Shown here: one piece after another, positions 11,166-21,860 of the stretch
How the letters are laid out: the number at the start of each line of letters is the position of its first letter
Position numbering within the stretch: the first letter of the stretch is position 1
Assembly (NCBI GenBank): GCA_028826165.1
Contig: JAPDFW010000103.1
Span: 186,001 to 250,000, forward strand
Length of the DNA stretch: 64,000 nt
DNA from: Anaeramoeba ignava
Taxonomy: Eukaryota > Metamonada > Anaeramoebidae
Direction: 5' to 3'
Notes under the pieces: model-generated
Told to the model about the DNA's origin: nothing
Databases searched by the model: none
What the model saw: only the letters and a program-made list of their open reading frames with translations
Program-made: the position numbers and the translations under genes

Positions 11166-12370
11166 TTAAAATTCTTCTTTTAAAATCTTCTCTAATCCAA
11201 TTTTCTTATAATTCCAATAAGCTTTTCTTATTGTATCACATTCATCAGAAAGTGCATCACAAAAAGTAATTGCTTTTTCTAAATTTTCTTTTGAAAAATA
11301 ACCAAATTTCTTATCAGAATAAACTCTAATCAAAAAAGACATTGGAAAAGGACAAAAACGATGTCTAGTTTTTTTAGTTTCAATCTTAGAAACTAAATCA
11401 TTAATTTGTTGTTGATCCAAATTTGCAATTTCAAAGAAAGAAATGAAATAATTCCAAGCACTTTCATTATTACAAGTTAAATTAATTTTTGATAAAGAAA
11501 ATTCAATTTCTTGAAGTTGAATTTTTGGATCATTCTTCAATTTTCCATTTTGAGTAGCAACAAAAAATCTTGCAGCCCAAGCAGAGTTGTGTCTCAAGTC
11601 ATTTTCGAAAAATTTGTCGATAAACTCAAGCTCTCCGTCCCACAGATTAAAATATTCAATTGCCCAAAATCTGTGAGACCAAGCATGATAATTTTTGGAA
11701 TCATTCAAAAAAGCTATTTCTGTGAATGCCTTTTCTCTATCTCCGCTATTTAGCTTTGTTGTTACCCAGACTCTGTGAGTCCATACCTGGTAGTTTTTCG
11801 GGTGTTGTTCTATTACTTTGTCGAGATAATCGAGCTCAGTGTTTAGATCTATTTTTAAATGCTCTAATATTCCTCTTCGATATTCCCAAACTGTATAATT
11901 AGAACAGTTTAATCTAATTACTTCAGTTGTTAGTTTTAATGCTCTTTCACTGTATTCTTTTTTTTGTAATATTGCTCGGAAATAATCCATAACTTCACTG
12001 ACTTAATTTTATAAATGAATTATAATATTAATTTTATAAATGAATTTTAATTTTATAAATGAATTTTAATTTTAATTTTATAAATGAATTTTATTTTTAA
12101 TTTTAATTATAATTTTAATTTTAATTTTAATTTTAAATTTTGATTTTGATTTTGATTTTAATTTTAATTTTAATTTTAATTTTAATTTAGATTTTGATTA
12201 TAAATGAATTTTAATTTTAATTTTAATTTTAAATTTGATTTTATACATTGAGGAGAATATAAAATTGCACAAGGATCTTTTAATGATTCTTTTTGTGGAA
12301 TTGGTTGAATATCTTTCCATTCTGGAAGTTTAGAAAGTGGTTCATAAGGAATTTCTTCTTGTTTCTCCAT
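11166..12370 (-). CDS. FNTA: Protein farnesyltransferase/GGTase-I alpha subunit
   Basis: Exon 1 (12370-12247) and exon 2 (12001-11166) join in phase 1 (GTATAA...TTAAG), giving 320 residues, near the family size. The joined sequence reads ILYSPQFSEVMDYFRAIL, matching the conserved family N-terminus, as does PEWKDIQPIPQ. Five PPTA repeats follow, each with the W-x-x-R pattern: NYTVWEYRR, NYQVWTHRV, NYHAWSHRF, NSAWAARF, NESAWNYF. The lysine in PKNYQVW corresponds, as I recall, to a substrate-contacting lysine of mammalian FTase. The subunit pairs with a beta subunit to attach farnesyl or geranylgeranyl groups to CaaX proteins such as Ras and Rho. A RhoGEF lies elsewhere in the window. The 245-nt intron is mostly TTTTAA repeat. 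Confidence 0.93.
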
Positions 12371-14275
12371 AAAAAATAAAAATAAAAAAAATGAAAAAAA
12401 TGAAAAAATGAAAAAAATGAAAAAATGAAAAAAATGAAATATAATTTATTAATAATTTATTTTTAAATCTTTTTTAAATTAATAAATAAATAAAATTTAT
12501 AATTAATTATAAATAATTATTATTAATAAAATTGAAATAAAATAAATAGAAATATTTAATTAAAAAATAAATATAAAATTAAATATAATTTATTAATAAT
12601 TTATTTATAATCCTTTTTAAATTTAATAAATAAATAAAATTTATAATTAATTATAATTAATTATTATTAATAAAATTGAAATAAAATAAATAAAAATATT
12701 TAATTAAAAAATAAATATAAAATTAAATATAATTTATTAATAATTTATTTATAATCCTTTTTAAATTAACAAATAAATAAAATTTATAATTAATTATTAT
12801 TAATTATTATTAATAAAATTGAAATAAAATAAATAAAAATATTTAATTAAAAATAAATATAAAATTAAATTATAATTTATTAATAATTTATTTATAATTC
12901 TTTTTAAATTAATAAATAAATAAAATTTATAATTAAGTATTATTAATTATTATTAATAAAATTAAAATAAAATAAATAAAAATATTTAATTAAAAATAAA
13001 TATAAAAATTAAATATAATTTATTAATAATTTATTTTTAAATCTTTTTAAATTAATAAATAAATAAATTTTATAATTAATTATTATTAATTATTATTAAA
13101 AATTGAAATAAAATAAATAAAAATATTTAATTAAAAATAAATATAAAATTAAATATAATTTATTAATAATTTATTTATAATTCTTTTTAAATTAATAAAT
13201 AAATAAAATTTATAATTAATTATAAATAATTATTATTAATAAAATTGAAATAAAATAAATAAAAATATTTAATTAATAAAAATAAATATAAAATTAAATA
13301 TAATTTATTAATAATTTATTTTATAATTCTTTTTAAATTAATAAATAAATAAAATTTATAATTAAGTATTATTAATTATTATTAAAAATTGAAATAAAAT
13401 AAATAAAAATATTTAATTAAAAATAAATATAAAAATAAATATAATTTATTAATAATTTATTTTTAAATCTTTTTAAATTAATAAATAAATAAATTTTATA
13501 ATTAATTATAATTAATTATTATTAATAAAAATTAAAATAAAATAAATAAAAATATTTAATTAATAAAAATAAATATAAAATTAAATATAATTTATTAATA
13601 ATTTATTTTATAAATCTTTTTTAAATTAATAAATAAATAAATTTTATAATTAAATATTATTAATTATTATTAATAAAAATTGAAACAAAATAAATAAAAA
13701 TATTTAATTAATAAATAAATATAAAATTAAATATAGATTTATTAATAATTTATTTATAATTCTTTTTAAATTAATAAATAAATAAAATTTATAATTAATT
13801 ATAAATAATTATTATTAAAAAATTGAAATAAAATAAATAAAAATATTTAATTAATAAATAAATATAAAATTAAATATAATTTATTAATAATTTATTTATA
13901 ATTCTTTTTAAATTAATAAATAAATAAAATTTATAATTAAGTATTATTAATTATTATTAATAAAATTGAAATAAAATAAATAAAAATATTTAATTAAAAA
14001 TAAATATAAAATTAAATATAATTTATTAATTAATTTATTTTTAAATTCTTTTTAAATTAATAAATAAATAAAATTTATAATTAATTATAAATAATTATTA
14101 TTAATAAAATTGAAATAAAATAAATAAAAATATTTAATTAAAAAATAAATATAAAAATTAAATATAATTTATTAATAATTTATTTTTAATTCTTTTTTAA
14201 ATTAACAAATAAATAAAATTTATAATTAATTATTATTAATTATTATTAAAAATTGAAATAAAATAAATTCCAAAT
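12371..14275. repeat. Satellite of about 143 bp, about 13 copies
   Basis: From about 12430 to 14275 a unit containing AAATATAATTTATTAATAATTTATTT and GAAATAAAATAAATAAAAATATTTAATT recurs about every 137-146 bp. I count 13 occurrences of the GAAATAAAATAAATA core. The array is almost pure A+T and holds no reading frame. A short mixed A/T segment (14276-14611) separates it from the next gene and ends in a long T-rich leader. Confidence 0.85.
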
Positions 14276-14611
14276 TTTAAAATAAAAAAGGAGAAAGAAA
14301 AAGAAAAAAACTGACAAATTAAATCCAAAAAAAAAGGAAAAAAAAAATAAAAAATTATTCATTAATCAAATAAAATAAAATAATGATCAAAATCTGTTTT
14401 AATTAATTAATTAATTTTCCGTTATTAAAAATAAATTAAAAATTAAAATAAAAAAAAAAAAATTTAAAAAAAAATAAATTCATTTTTTCCTTTTTTTTAT
14501 TTTTTTTTTTTCAATAAGATTTTTATTGAAAATTTTTCATTTTTCCAAATAAATTTTTCTTTTATTTTTTTTTCTATTACTTAATCCAAAAAATTAAAAA
14601 ATTAAAAAATT

Positions 14612-17600
14612 ATGTCAAACTTTGTACATTTATCACAAACAATTAAAAATAAAGCAAAAATTTCCACACGAAAACTGATTGATTCACCAAGAAAGCAAGT
14701 ATTAAAAGCAAAACCACAACCGATATTAAGAAAACAATCAAAAGTATTTTTACCAAGAATTACAATGTCAAGAGCAGAACTTTTTCCTGAAAAAAACGTA
14801 CAAGATAACAGAATGGTAACGTTACTTGACACCTCTGAATTAACTCAAAAAGGCAAAGAAAGGAAATCAAACTTGAAAAAACTCAAGTCACAATTGATAC
14901 GAAATAACGGACCAAATTATCAGTTGAAAAAATCAAATTCGGAAAAAAATTTGTCAATTCAAAATATTCGAAATATTGGAAATCTTGATAAGACAAATGA
15001 TGAAAAAAAAAAGAAGAAAAAGAAGCTATTATTTGGCCATAAAAGAGTAAAAACTCCTCCAGAACGTTCTTCTTTGACTGAAGTAACTCCAGGTTTTCAT
15101 CCCATTGATTTGCAATCAATCCAAAAAGTCACTTTCAATTTTGATGATCCTCAAGAAGTTAAAGAAATTGCTGAAATAACTGAAATTAGTGTGGATCCTT
15201 TAAAGGAATTTACAGATTTGACTTTTGAAATGGCAAAAGAAAATAAAGCGTTACTGAAAGAAATTGAACAACTTCAAAATCAAGTTATGACATATGAACA
15301 AAATGAAGCGATTACTCAAGAATTGGAGAAAATTATCGATGATTTGGAAAACGAAAAGAAAAAAGTTCATGATAAATGTTCCGAATTCCAAAAACAACTT
15401 GAAAAAGTCACTGAAAATTATCAAGAATCGATTGAAAGACTCGGTGAATCTCAAAAAGAATTGGAAGAATATAATAAATTAAAACGAAAACATGAAAGGT
15501 TGCTAAAAAAGGCAAAAGAATACAAAAGAGAAATGAAAAGATTAGCTTCAAAAAATATGCAAGTTTCCGAACTTGAAGAAAGAGAGCATAGTTTATTACA
15601 ACAAATTTCCAATCTTGAATTTGATAAAAGTAAGTTTGTTTTTGATAAAAATTTTTAAAAACAAGACATTCCAAAAAAAAAAAATAATTTTTTCAAATTT
15701 GTAGAAACTTTACTTGAAAAAAATTCACAACTTATAACTGAAATAACCGCAACAAGAACACATCTTCAAAATCTTAAAAAAAAATTCATGCTGTCAAATA
15801 CACATGTAATTCAATATAATCAATTTGAAAAAGAAAATGTCGAACTCAAAATTCAGAATACTTGGCTTGAAAAATTAACTTTTTCAAAAGCAAAAATGGA
15901 CGATGCATTAGAAACAATTATTAATATTCATTTTGCGGAAATTTCAGATCAAAAACAAGAAGAAAAAAAAATTTTAGATGATGCTCAACAAGCATTAGAT
16001 TTCGTCGCAAATAAACTTCCTGAACTTTTCACTTCACAATCAGATGATCAAGAAGATTTGACTTGGTATCAAATCGGTGAACATATTAGTAAGCACGAGT
16101 TACAATTATTAACCATTGATGATGATTCAAAGAGAAAATTATATTATATGGTAAAATATTTAAATTTCTTTTTATTAAATTCCAGTTCAAAATGAAAAAA
16201 TTGAAAATTTTCTTTTTAATTTCTTAAAGGCTTGTTTGATTGAGTTGTCAAAAATGTACTTTGATTTACAACAAAAAATATTGGATTTTCAGGCAAATGA
16301 AAAAATAATGAAAGAAGAATTAATTGATGTACAAAAGCAATTAGTAAAAGTTAATAAAATCAAATGAAGAACTTGAAGAAAAAATGCAAAATAAACTGCA
16401 AGAAAACGAAAAAGAACAACAAATGAAATTTGTAGTATTAAGAAATCAAGTTGAAAGAATTAAAAATAAGGAAAAAGCACTTAAAAGACAATTAGAATCA
16501 TCAGAAACTCAAATTAAGCAACTGAATGAAGTTATGGCAGAAAAAGAAAGAATTCTTCAACAAGAACAACAGATGAGGGAAGCTTATAGCAATTCAAACA
16601 GAGAACTTAAAGAAAAATTATTGACAATTCAAGAAGAAACCGAAAGCAAAATTTCTTCTTTGACTCTTGTAAATATTTTTATCCAATTTTTATCCAATTT
16701 TTATCCAATTTTGAATTGAATTGAATTAAGTTAAATATTTTTATCCAATTTTGAATTGAATTAAAATAAAATATTTTGAATTGAATTGAATTGAATTAAA
16801 TTAAAATATTTTGAATTGAATTAAATTAAATTAAATTAAATTAAATATTTTGAATTGAATTGAATTGAATTGAATTGAATTGAATTAAGTTAAATATTTT
16901 TATCCGATTTTGAATTGAATTAAATATTTTTGTCCGATTTTGAATTAAATTAAATTGAATTGAATTAAATTGAATTAAATTAAAATATTTTTATCCGATT
17001 TTGAATTAAATTAAATTGAATTGAATTAAATTGAATTAAATTAAAATATTTTTATCCGATTTTGAATTGAATTAAATTAAATTGAATTAAATTGAATTGA
17101 ATTGAATTGAATTGAATTAAATTGAATTGAATTAAATCAAATTAAATTAAATTAAATTAAATTAAATATTTTTATCCGATTTTGAATTAAATATTTTTGA
17201 ATTGAATTGAATTAAATATTTTTATCCAATTTTTATCCAATAATTTGACATTTAAATAATTTAAATATTTTTATCCGATTTTAAATTGAATTAAATTAAA
17301 TTAAATTAAATATTTTTATCCGATTTTTATCCAATAATTTGGCATTTAAATAATTTAAATATTTTTATCCAATTTTGAATTAAATATTTTGAATTAAATT
17401 AAATATTTTATCCGATTTTGAATTAAATTAAATTAAATTAAATATTTTTATCCAATTTTGAGTTGAATTGAATTGAATTAAATCAAATTAAAATATTTTG
17501 AATTGAATTAAATATTTTTAAATTAAATTAAATTAAATTAAATATTTTTGAATTAAATATTTTTGAATTTATATAGAATTACGAACAAAAAATAACCCAA

Positions 17601-19661
17601 AATATGAATGAGATAAATGAACTTAAAAATGAAAAAAATCTTGCAATAGAAGAAAAAGAACAACAACATAAAATCGAAATGGAGGATTTCAAATTCAAAA
17701 TGAGAACACAATCACAACAACTAATAGAAACACAAGAAAAAATATTATTCTTAGAAACACAATTAACAAGAGAACAAAACGAAAACGAAGAAATAACAAA
17801 AAAATTAACCGAAAAAATGGAAGAAGAAAAAGAAAAAGATCAACAAAAATTAGAACAAGCATTAGAAATTTTTGAAGAAACAAAAAAATCGTTGATTAAA
17901 GAACAAAAATTAAGAGAAAAATTAGAAAGCGAACAAAAACAACTACAAGAAAAACTTGAAATGATGAGCGCAGAAATTTACAGTGAAAAACAAGAAAGAG
18001 AAACAATGGAAGAAGAAAAAACGAAACTCAGTTCGATCACAACGAGTCTTTCAGCCGAAAACGTGACACTTAAGAAAAAACTGGAACATATCATAGCACT
18101 TGATCATGCTTTTTCACCACGTGAGATAAGCAACACATCTTTCGAGCATGAAATTGATCTTCTGGAGATGAGCATGATCCGGTACATCAATCACACCTTT
18201 AAATATGATCGTCACTTGGTCCATATTCTCCCAATAGGAACAAAAACACCTAGTTTAGCAGGAGCAATACTGGATGGAGTTCTGCTTTGCAAGCTGATAA
18301 ACCACGCAGTGCCAGGAACTCTGGACGAACGTGCGCTTACAATCATAAGCCCCACTGAGGAGCAAATAGTGGAAAATCACACACTGTGTTTGAATTCAGC
18401 TCAATCAATTGGATGTGATGTATTTGCAATAACTGTGGATGATCTTGTATCCGGTGTCGATAACGTAGTAATAGCCTTGGCTTGGGAAATTACCATTGCA
18501 GGCTTATTATCAACAATTTCTCTCGAGAAACATCCTGAAATTCTCTGTTTATTTTCCGAAAATGAAAAAATGCAATCGATAAAGGATATGCCACCTGAAA
18601 AATTATTGATGAGATGGGTCAATTATCACTTGAAACAGGCAAATAGTTCCCGAGTTATCAAAAACTTCGCAGAAGATTTACGTGATTCGGAATGCTTGCT
18701 TATCTTGCTCAACCAGTTAAGCCCAAAAAGATGTCCCTTGGACGAGTATTCTGAGGATATGGACTACGAATCAAGAGCAGAACTTGTTGTTTCAAACGCT
18801 GCCAAATTAAACTGTCCTTTCTTTGTTTCTGTAAGCAATATTGTTTCCGCAGATTATTCAGAACTCAACATCGCGTTTCTGGCAAAGCTTTTTCATACTC
18901 GCTCAGGTTTGAAAGTCTCAAGCGAAGACATCAACCTCAGAATTTTGGATTACACCGCATTAGGGACAAGAGAAGAACGAGCTTTTAGGATATGGATAAA
19001 CACTTTTGGATTCGAACCAAGAGTAACCGCGCTCTACAAAGATCTGAGGAACGGAATTGTTGTCTTAAAGATACTCGATAAAATCAAACCAGGTTTTGTT
19101 GATTGGAAACATGTCAATACTGATTTTTCAAATATTTATCAAGAAATTGAAAATTGCAACTACGCAATCGAAGTTGGCAAGAAACTCGGTTTGAGACTGG
19201 TTAATATTTCAGGAACAGACATCTTCAACGGCTCTCAAACTCTTCTTCTTGGTTTTCTTTGGCAAACAATGGAATTTCATCTAAAAAATATACTTTCCGA
19301 ATTGAAAGTTATTAAAAGTGGGAAAATCACTGACACTGAGATGGTTGAATGGGCAAATGCACAGATAAAATCTGCAGGCAAATCGTCTCAAGTCTCTTCT
19401 TTAAAAGACCCCTCAATCAAATCTGGCTTGTTTTTTGTGGATCTTGTGTTCGCTATTAAATCATCTTTTGTCAATTATGATTTTGTTCAACTTGGTGATT
19501 CTTCTCAAGAATATATGAATAATGCTTTGTATGCTATCACTTTGTGCAGAAAATTAGGTGCAAATATCTTTGTTATTCCAGAAGATATTGTGGAAGTTAA
19601 GCCTAAAATGTTACTTACTATTATTGGTGAATTAATGAGAATTCATAAGCAATTAAATTGA
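14612..19661 (+). CDS. Long coiled-coil protein with fimbrin-type four-CH actin-binding core
   Basis: Four exons: 14612-15629, 15705-16150, 16230-16668, 17577-19661; about 1,328 residues. A basic N-terminus of about 150 residues is followed by coiled coil from about 205 to 800. Four calponin-homology domains then match fimbrin/plastin in order: GVLLCKLINHAVPGT (CH1), LLMRWVNYHLKQANSSRV (CH2), EERAFRIWINTFG and ENCNYAIEVGKKLG (CH3), WANAQIKSAGKSS and EDIVEVKPKM (CH4). Fimbrin bundles actin filaments; here the usual EF-hands are replaced by coiled coil. Intron phases (1, 0, 0) agree. Exon 3 has one break: AAA TGA at 16362-16367, with the coiled coil resuming in +1. One extra A in AATAAAATC would also explain it. 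No GT...AG pair in the right phase fits. Confidence 0.88.
16669..17576 (+). repeat. GAATT/AAATT pentamer intron
   Basis: This 908-nt third intron of the fimbrin-like gene is built from GAATT and AAATT pentamers. ATTTTTATCCGATTTTGAATT recurs roughly every 60-120 bp. It ends at TATAG. No gene is seen inside. Confidence 0.85.
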
Positions 19662-19865
19662 TTTATTTTCATTTCTTATTATTTTTTTATCCTTTTTCTT
19701 TATCAATCAAGATTTTAAATAAAAAATAAAAAAATTAAATTAAAATAAAAAATTAAAATTAAAAAAGTGGAACAAAATTAAATTAATTTCCTTTTATTTT
19801 TATTAATAAATTGAGATTAAAACTTGACTCTTAAAAAAAATTGGGAAAATTAAAATTAAATTAAA

Positions 19866-21407
19866 TCAATTTGCAATTTGAGTGAGTTGATCTTGAAGTT
19901 GTTGCATTTCTCTTCGAATTTCTTGTGGACTTTTGAATTTATTTTTAAGATTTTGGATTTTATCTATAAGAACTTCACTTTTTGGATCAACAAAAGGAAG
20001 TGAATTAATTGTTTTTTGAAGAAGATCTTCATTAAAAATAAAATCACTAATTTCTTTGTTTAATTTCAATTCTTTTGTTCTTCTTTCAACTTTTTGTTTA
20101 ATTTGAATCTTTTTTTCTTGTTCAAGTCGTTGTTTTTCTAATTTTTCTTTTTCCATTCTTTTTTTTTCAATCACTTCAAAATCATCAATAATATTATCTT
20201 TTTGGGAATCTTCAACAATTGGTTTCAACATATCCTCATCAGTTAAATGTGAATTTGTTTGATTTGTTTTTTTCCTTCGATAATTTTGTTTGGGAATTTC
20301 TTTTTCAATTTCTTTTTCAAATTCAATCTGATTTTGATTTTGATTTTGATTTTGATTTTGATTTTGATTTTGATTTTGATTTTGATTTTGATTTTGATTT
20401 TGATTTTGATTTTGATTTTGATTTTGATTTTGATTTTGATTTTGATTTTGATCCATCATTGAAAATCGAATAGCTTTTTCTATTTCATTCTGATCAAAAT
20501 CATTTTCGTTTTGATTTCCAAATTGATTTTGATTTAAATGTGATTTTGTTATTGCTAAATTTGGTGGTGCCATTTGATGATATGGTTCTTGCATAATTCT
20601 TCTGTTTTCTCTTAAAAGAGTTCTTGAATCAGATAATTCAATATGACCAAAATTTTTTCTTCGATTTCTTGGTTTTCTTCTTTTGATTGATTGTTTTTTT
20701 TGATGAGGTATTTGATCAAAACCATTGGTATATTTTGTTAAGAATGATTGAAAAGCTGATTTTTCTGTTGTTGAAACTTGCTGAGCTAATTGTTTAGGAG
20801 TTAAATTGTACTTTTCATTTTCTTGTTGAATAACGAGATTATTTTCATTATTTTCATTGATTTTATCTTTTTTATTAATTTGATTCATTTGATTGATTTG
20901 ATTCATTTTATTCATTTGATTCATTTGATTCATTTGATTAATTTTATCTTTTTCATTGATTTGATTGATTTTATTGATTTTATCTTTTTCATTAATTTCA
21001 TTAATTTTATCTTTTTCATTGATTTGATTGATTTGATTCATTTTATTAATTTTATCTTTTTCATTGATTTCATCTTTTTCATTGATTTGATTGATTTGAT
21101 TCATTTGGTTGATTTGATTGATTTGATTCATTTGATTGATTTGATTAATTTTATCTTTTTCATTGATTTCATCTTTTTCAGAAAGCTCCATGTCTGTTAA
21201 AGATAATTTAATAGCAAGTCGAGTTTCTTCATCTAAATCATCTAAATCATCTAAATCATCTTGATTTGGATTTTCATCTTGATTTCCTTTTGGATTTTCA
21301 TCTTGATTTTCATCTTGATTAGGATTTTCACTTAATGAAAGAGCAAGTGCAAGATTTAATTCATAATCATCATCATCAATATCTTGATTTTCATCTTGAT
21401 TTTTCAT
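19866..21407 (-). CDS. UIM-containing, N/Q-rich low-complexity protein
   Basis: This is a single-exon frame of 513 residues. Three ubiquitin-interacting-motif-like helices are visible: YELNLALALSLSEN near 15-30, EETRLAIKLSLTDME near 65-80, and EIEKAIRFSMMDQ near 305-318. The middle holds two low-complexity runs: INEKDKIN/QMNQ repeats (about 85-195) and an uninterrupted (NQ)n run after 318 encoded by ATCAAA hexamers. A charged helix and an ordered C-terminus (NSLPFVDPKSEVLIDK) close the protein. UIMs bind ubiquitin, so a ubiquitin-receptor role is likely, but no catalytic domain is seen. It is convergent with the fimbrin-like gene and divergent from the RNF213-like locus. Confidence 0.75.
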   Translation of the reverse strand: MKNQDENQDIDDDDYELNLALALSLSENPNQDENQDENPKGNQDENPNQDDLDDLDDLDEETRLAIKLSLTDMELSEKDEINEKDKINQINQMNQINQINQMNQINQINEKDEINEKDKINKMNQINQINEKDKINEINEKDKINKINQINEKDKINQMNQMNQMNKMNQINQMNQINKKDKINENNENNLVIQQENEKYNLTPKQLAQQVSTTEKSAFQSFLTKYTNGFDQIPHQKKQSIKRRKPRNRRKNFGHIELSDSRTLLRENRRIMQEPYHQMAPPNLAITKSHLNQNQFGNQNENDFDQNEIEKAIRFSMMDQNQNQNQNQNQNQNQNQNQNQNQNQNQNQNQNQNQNQNQNQIEFEKEIEKEIPKQNYRRKKTNQTNSHLTDEDMLKPIVEDSQKDNIIDDFEVIEKKRMEKEKLEKQRLEQEKKIQIKQKVERRTKELKLNKEISDFIFNEDLLQKTINSLPFVDPKSEVLIDKIQNLKNKFKSPQEIRREMQQLQDQLTQIAN

Positions 21408-21860
21408 TTGAAAAAAAAAATTGAAAAAAAAAAATGAAAAAAAAAATGAAAAAAAAGGAAAAATAAAACTGGAAAATTTTTAAAAGCAAATTTTCCCTTT
21501 TTCTTTCTTTATTTTTATTCTCCTTTTATTATTCTCCTTTTATTATTCTCCTTTTAATTTTAATTTATTGCTTTTTTTCTCTTTTTATTTATTCCAAAAA
21601 TTTTTCATTTTTACTGAAAAAGTAAGTTTTTCATTTTTAAAAACACAAACAAAAACAAAAACACAAAACAAAAACAAAACAAAAACAAACACAAAACAAA
21701 CAAAAACAAAAAAAATAAGAAAAAAAAACAAACAAAAGCAAAAGCAAAAGAAGAAAAAGAAAAAAGAAAAAGAAAAATTATTGTTCAAAAAGAAAAAGAA
21801 AAAGAAAAGAAAAGAAAAAGAAAAAGAAAAAGAAAAAGAAATTGATTGTTATTTTAATAG
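21408..21860. other. Divergent intergenic region with three 14-bp repeats and a purine tract
   Basis: ATTCTCCTTTTATT is repeated three times at 21517-21556, and a long ACAAA/GAAA purine-rich tract fills 21640-21840. It lies between the divergent starts of the UIM gene (21407) and the RNF213-like locus (about 21861), so it may hold promoter elements. Reading frames within it are low-complexity artefacts. Confidence 0.5.

Noticed and set aside
16329-16378. A short intron explaining the break in the third fimbrin-like exon
   Set aside because: All GT...AG pairs tried are 26-50 nt, shorter than any other intron here, and none gives the frame used downstream.
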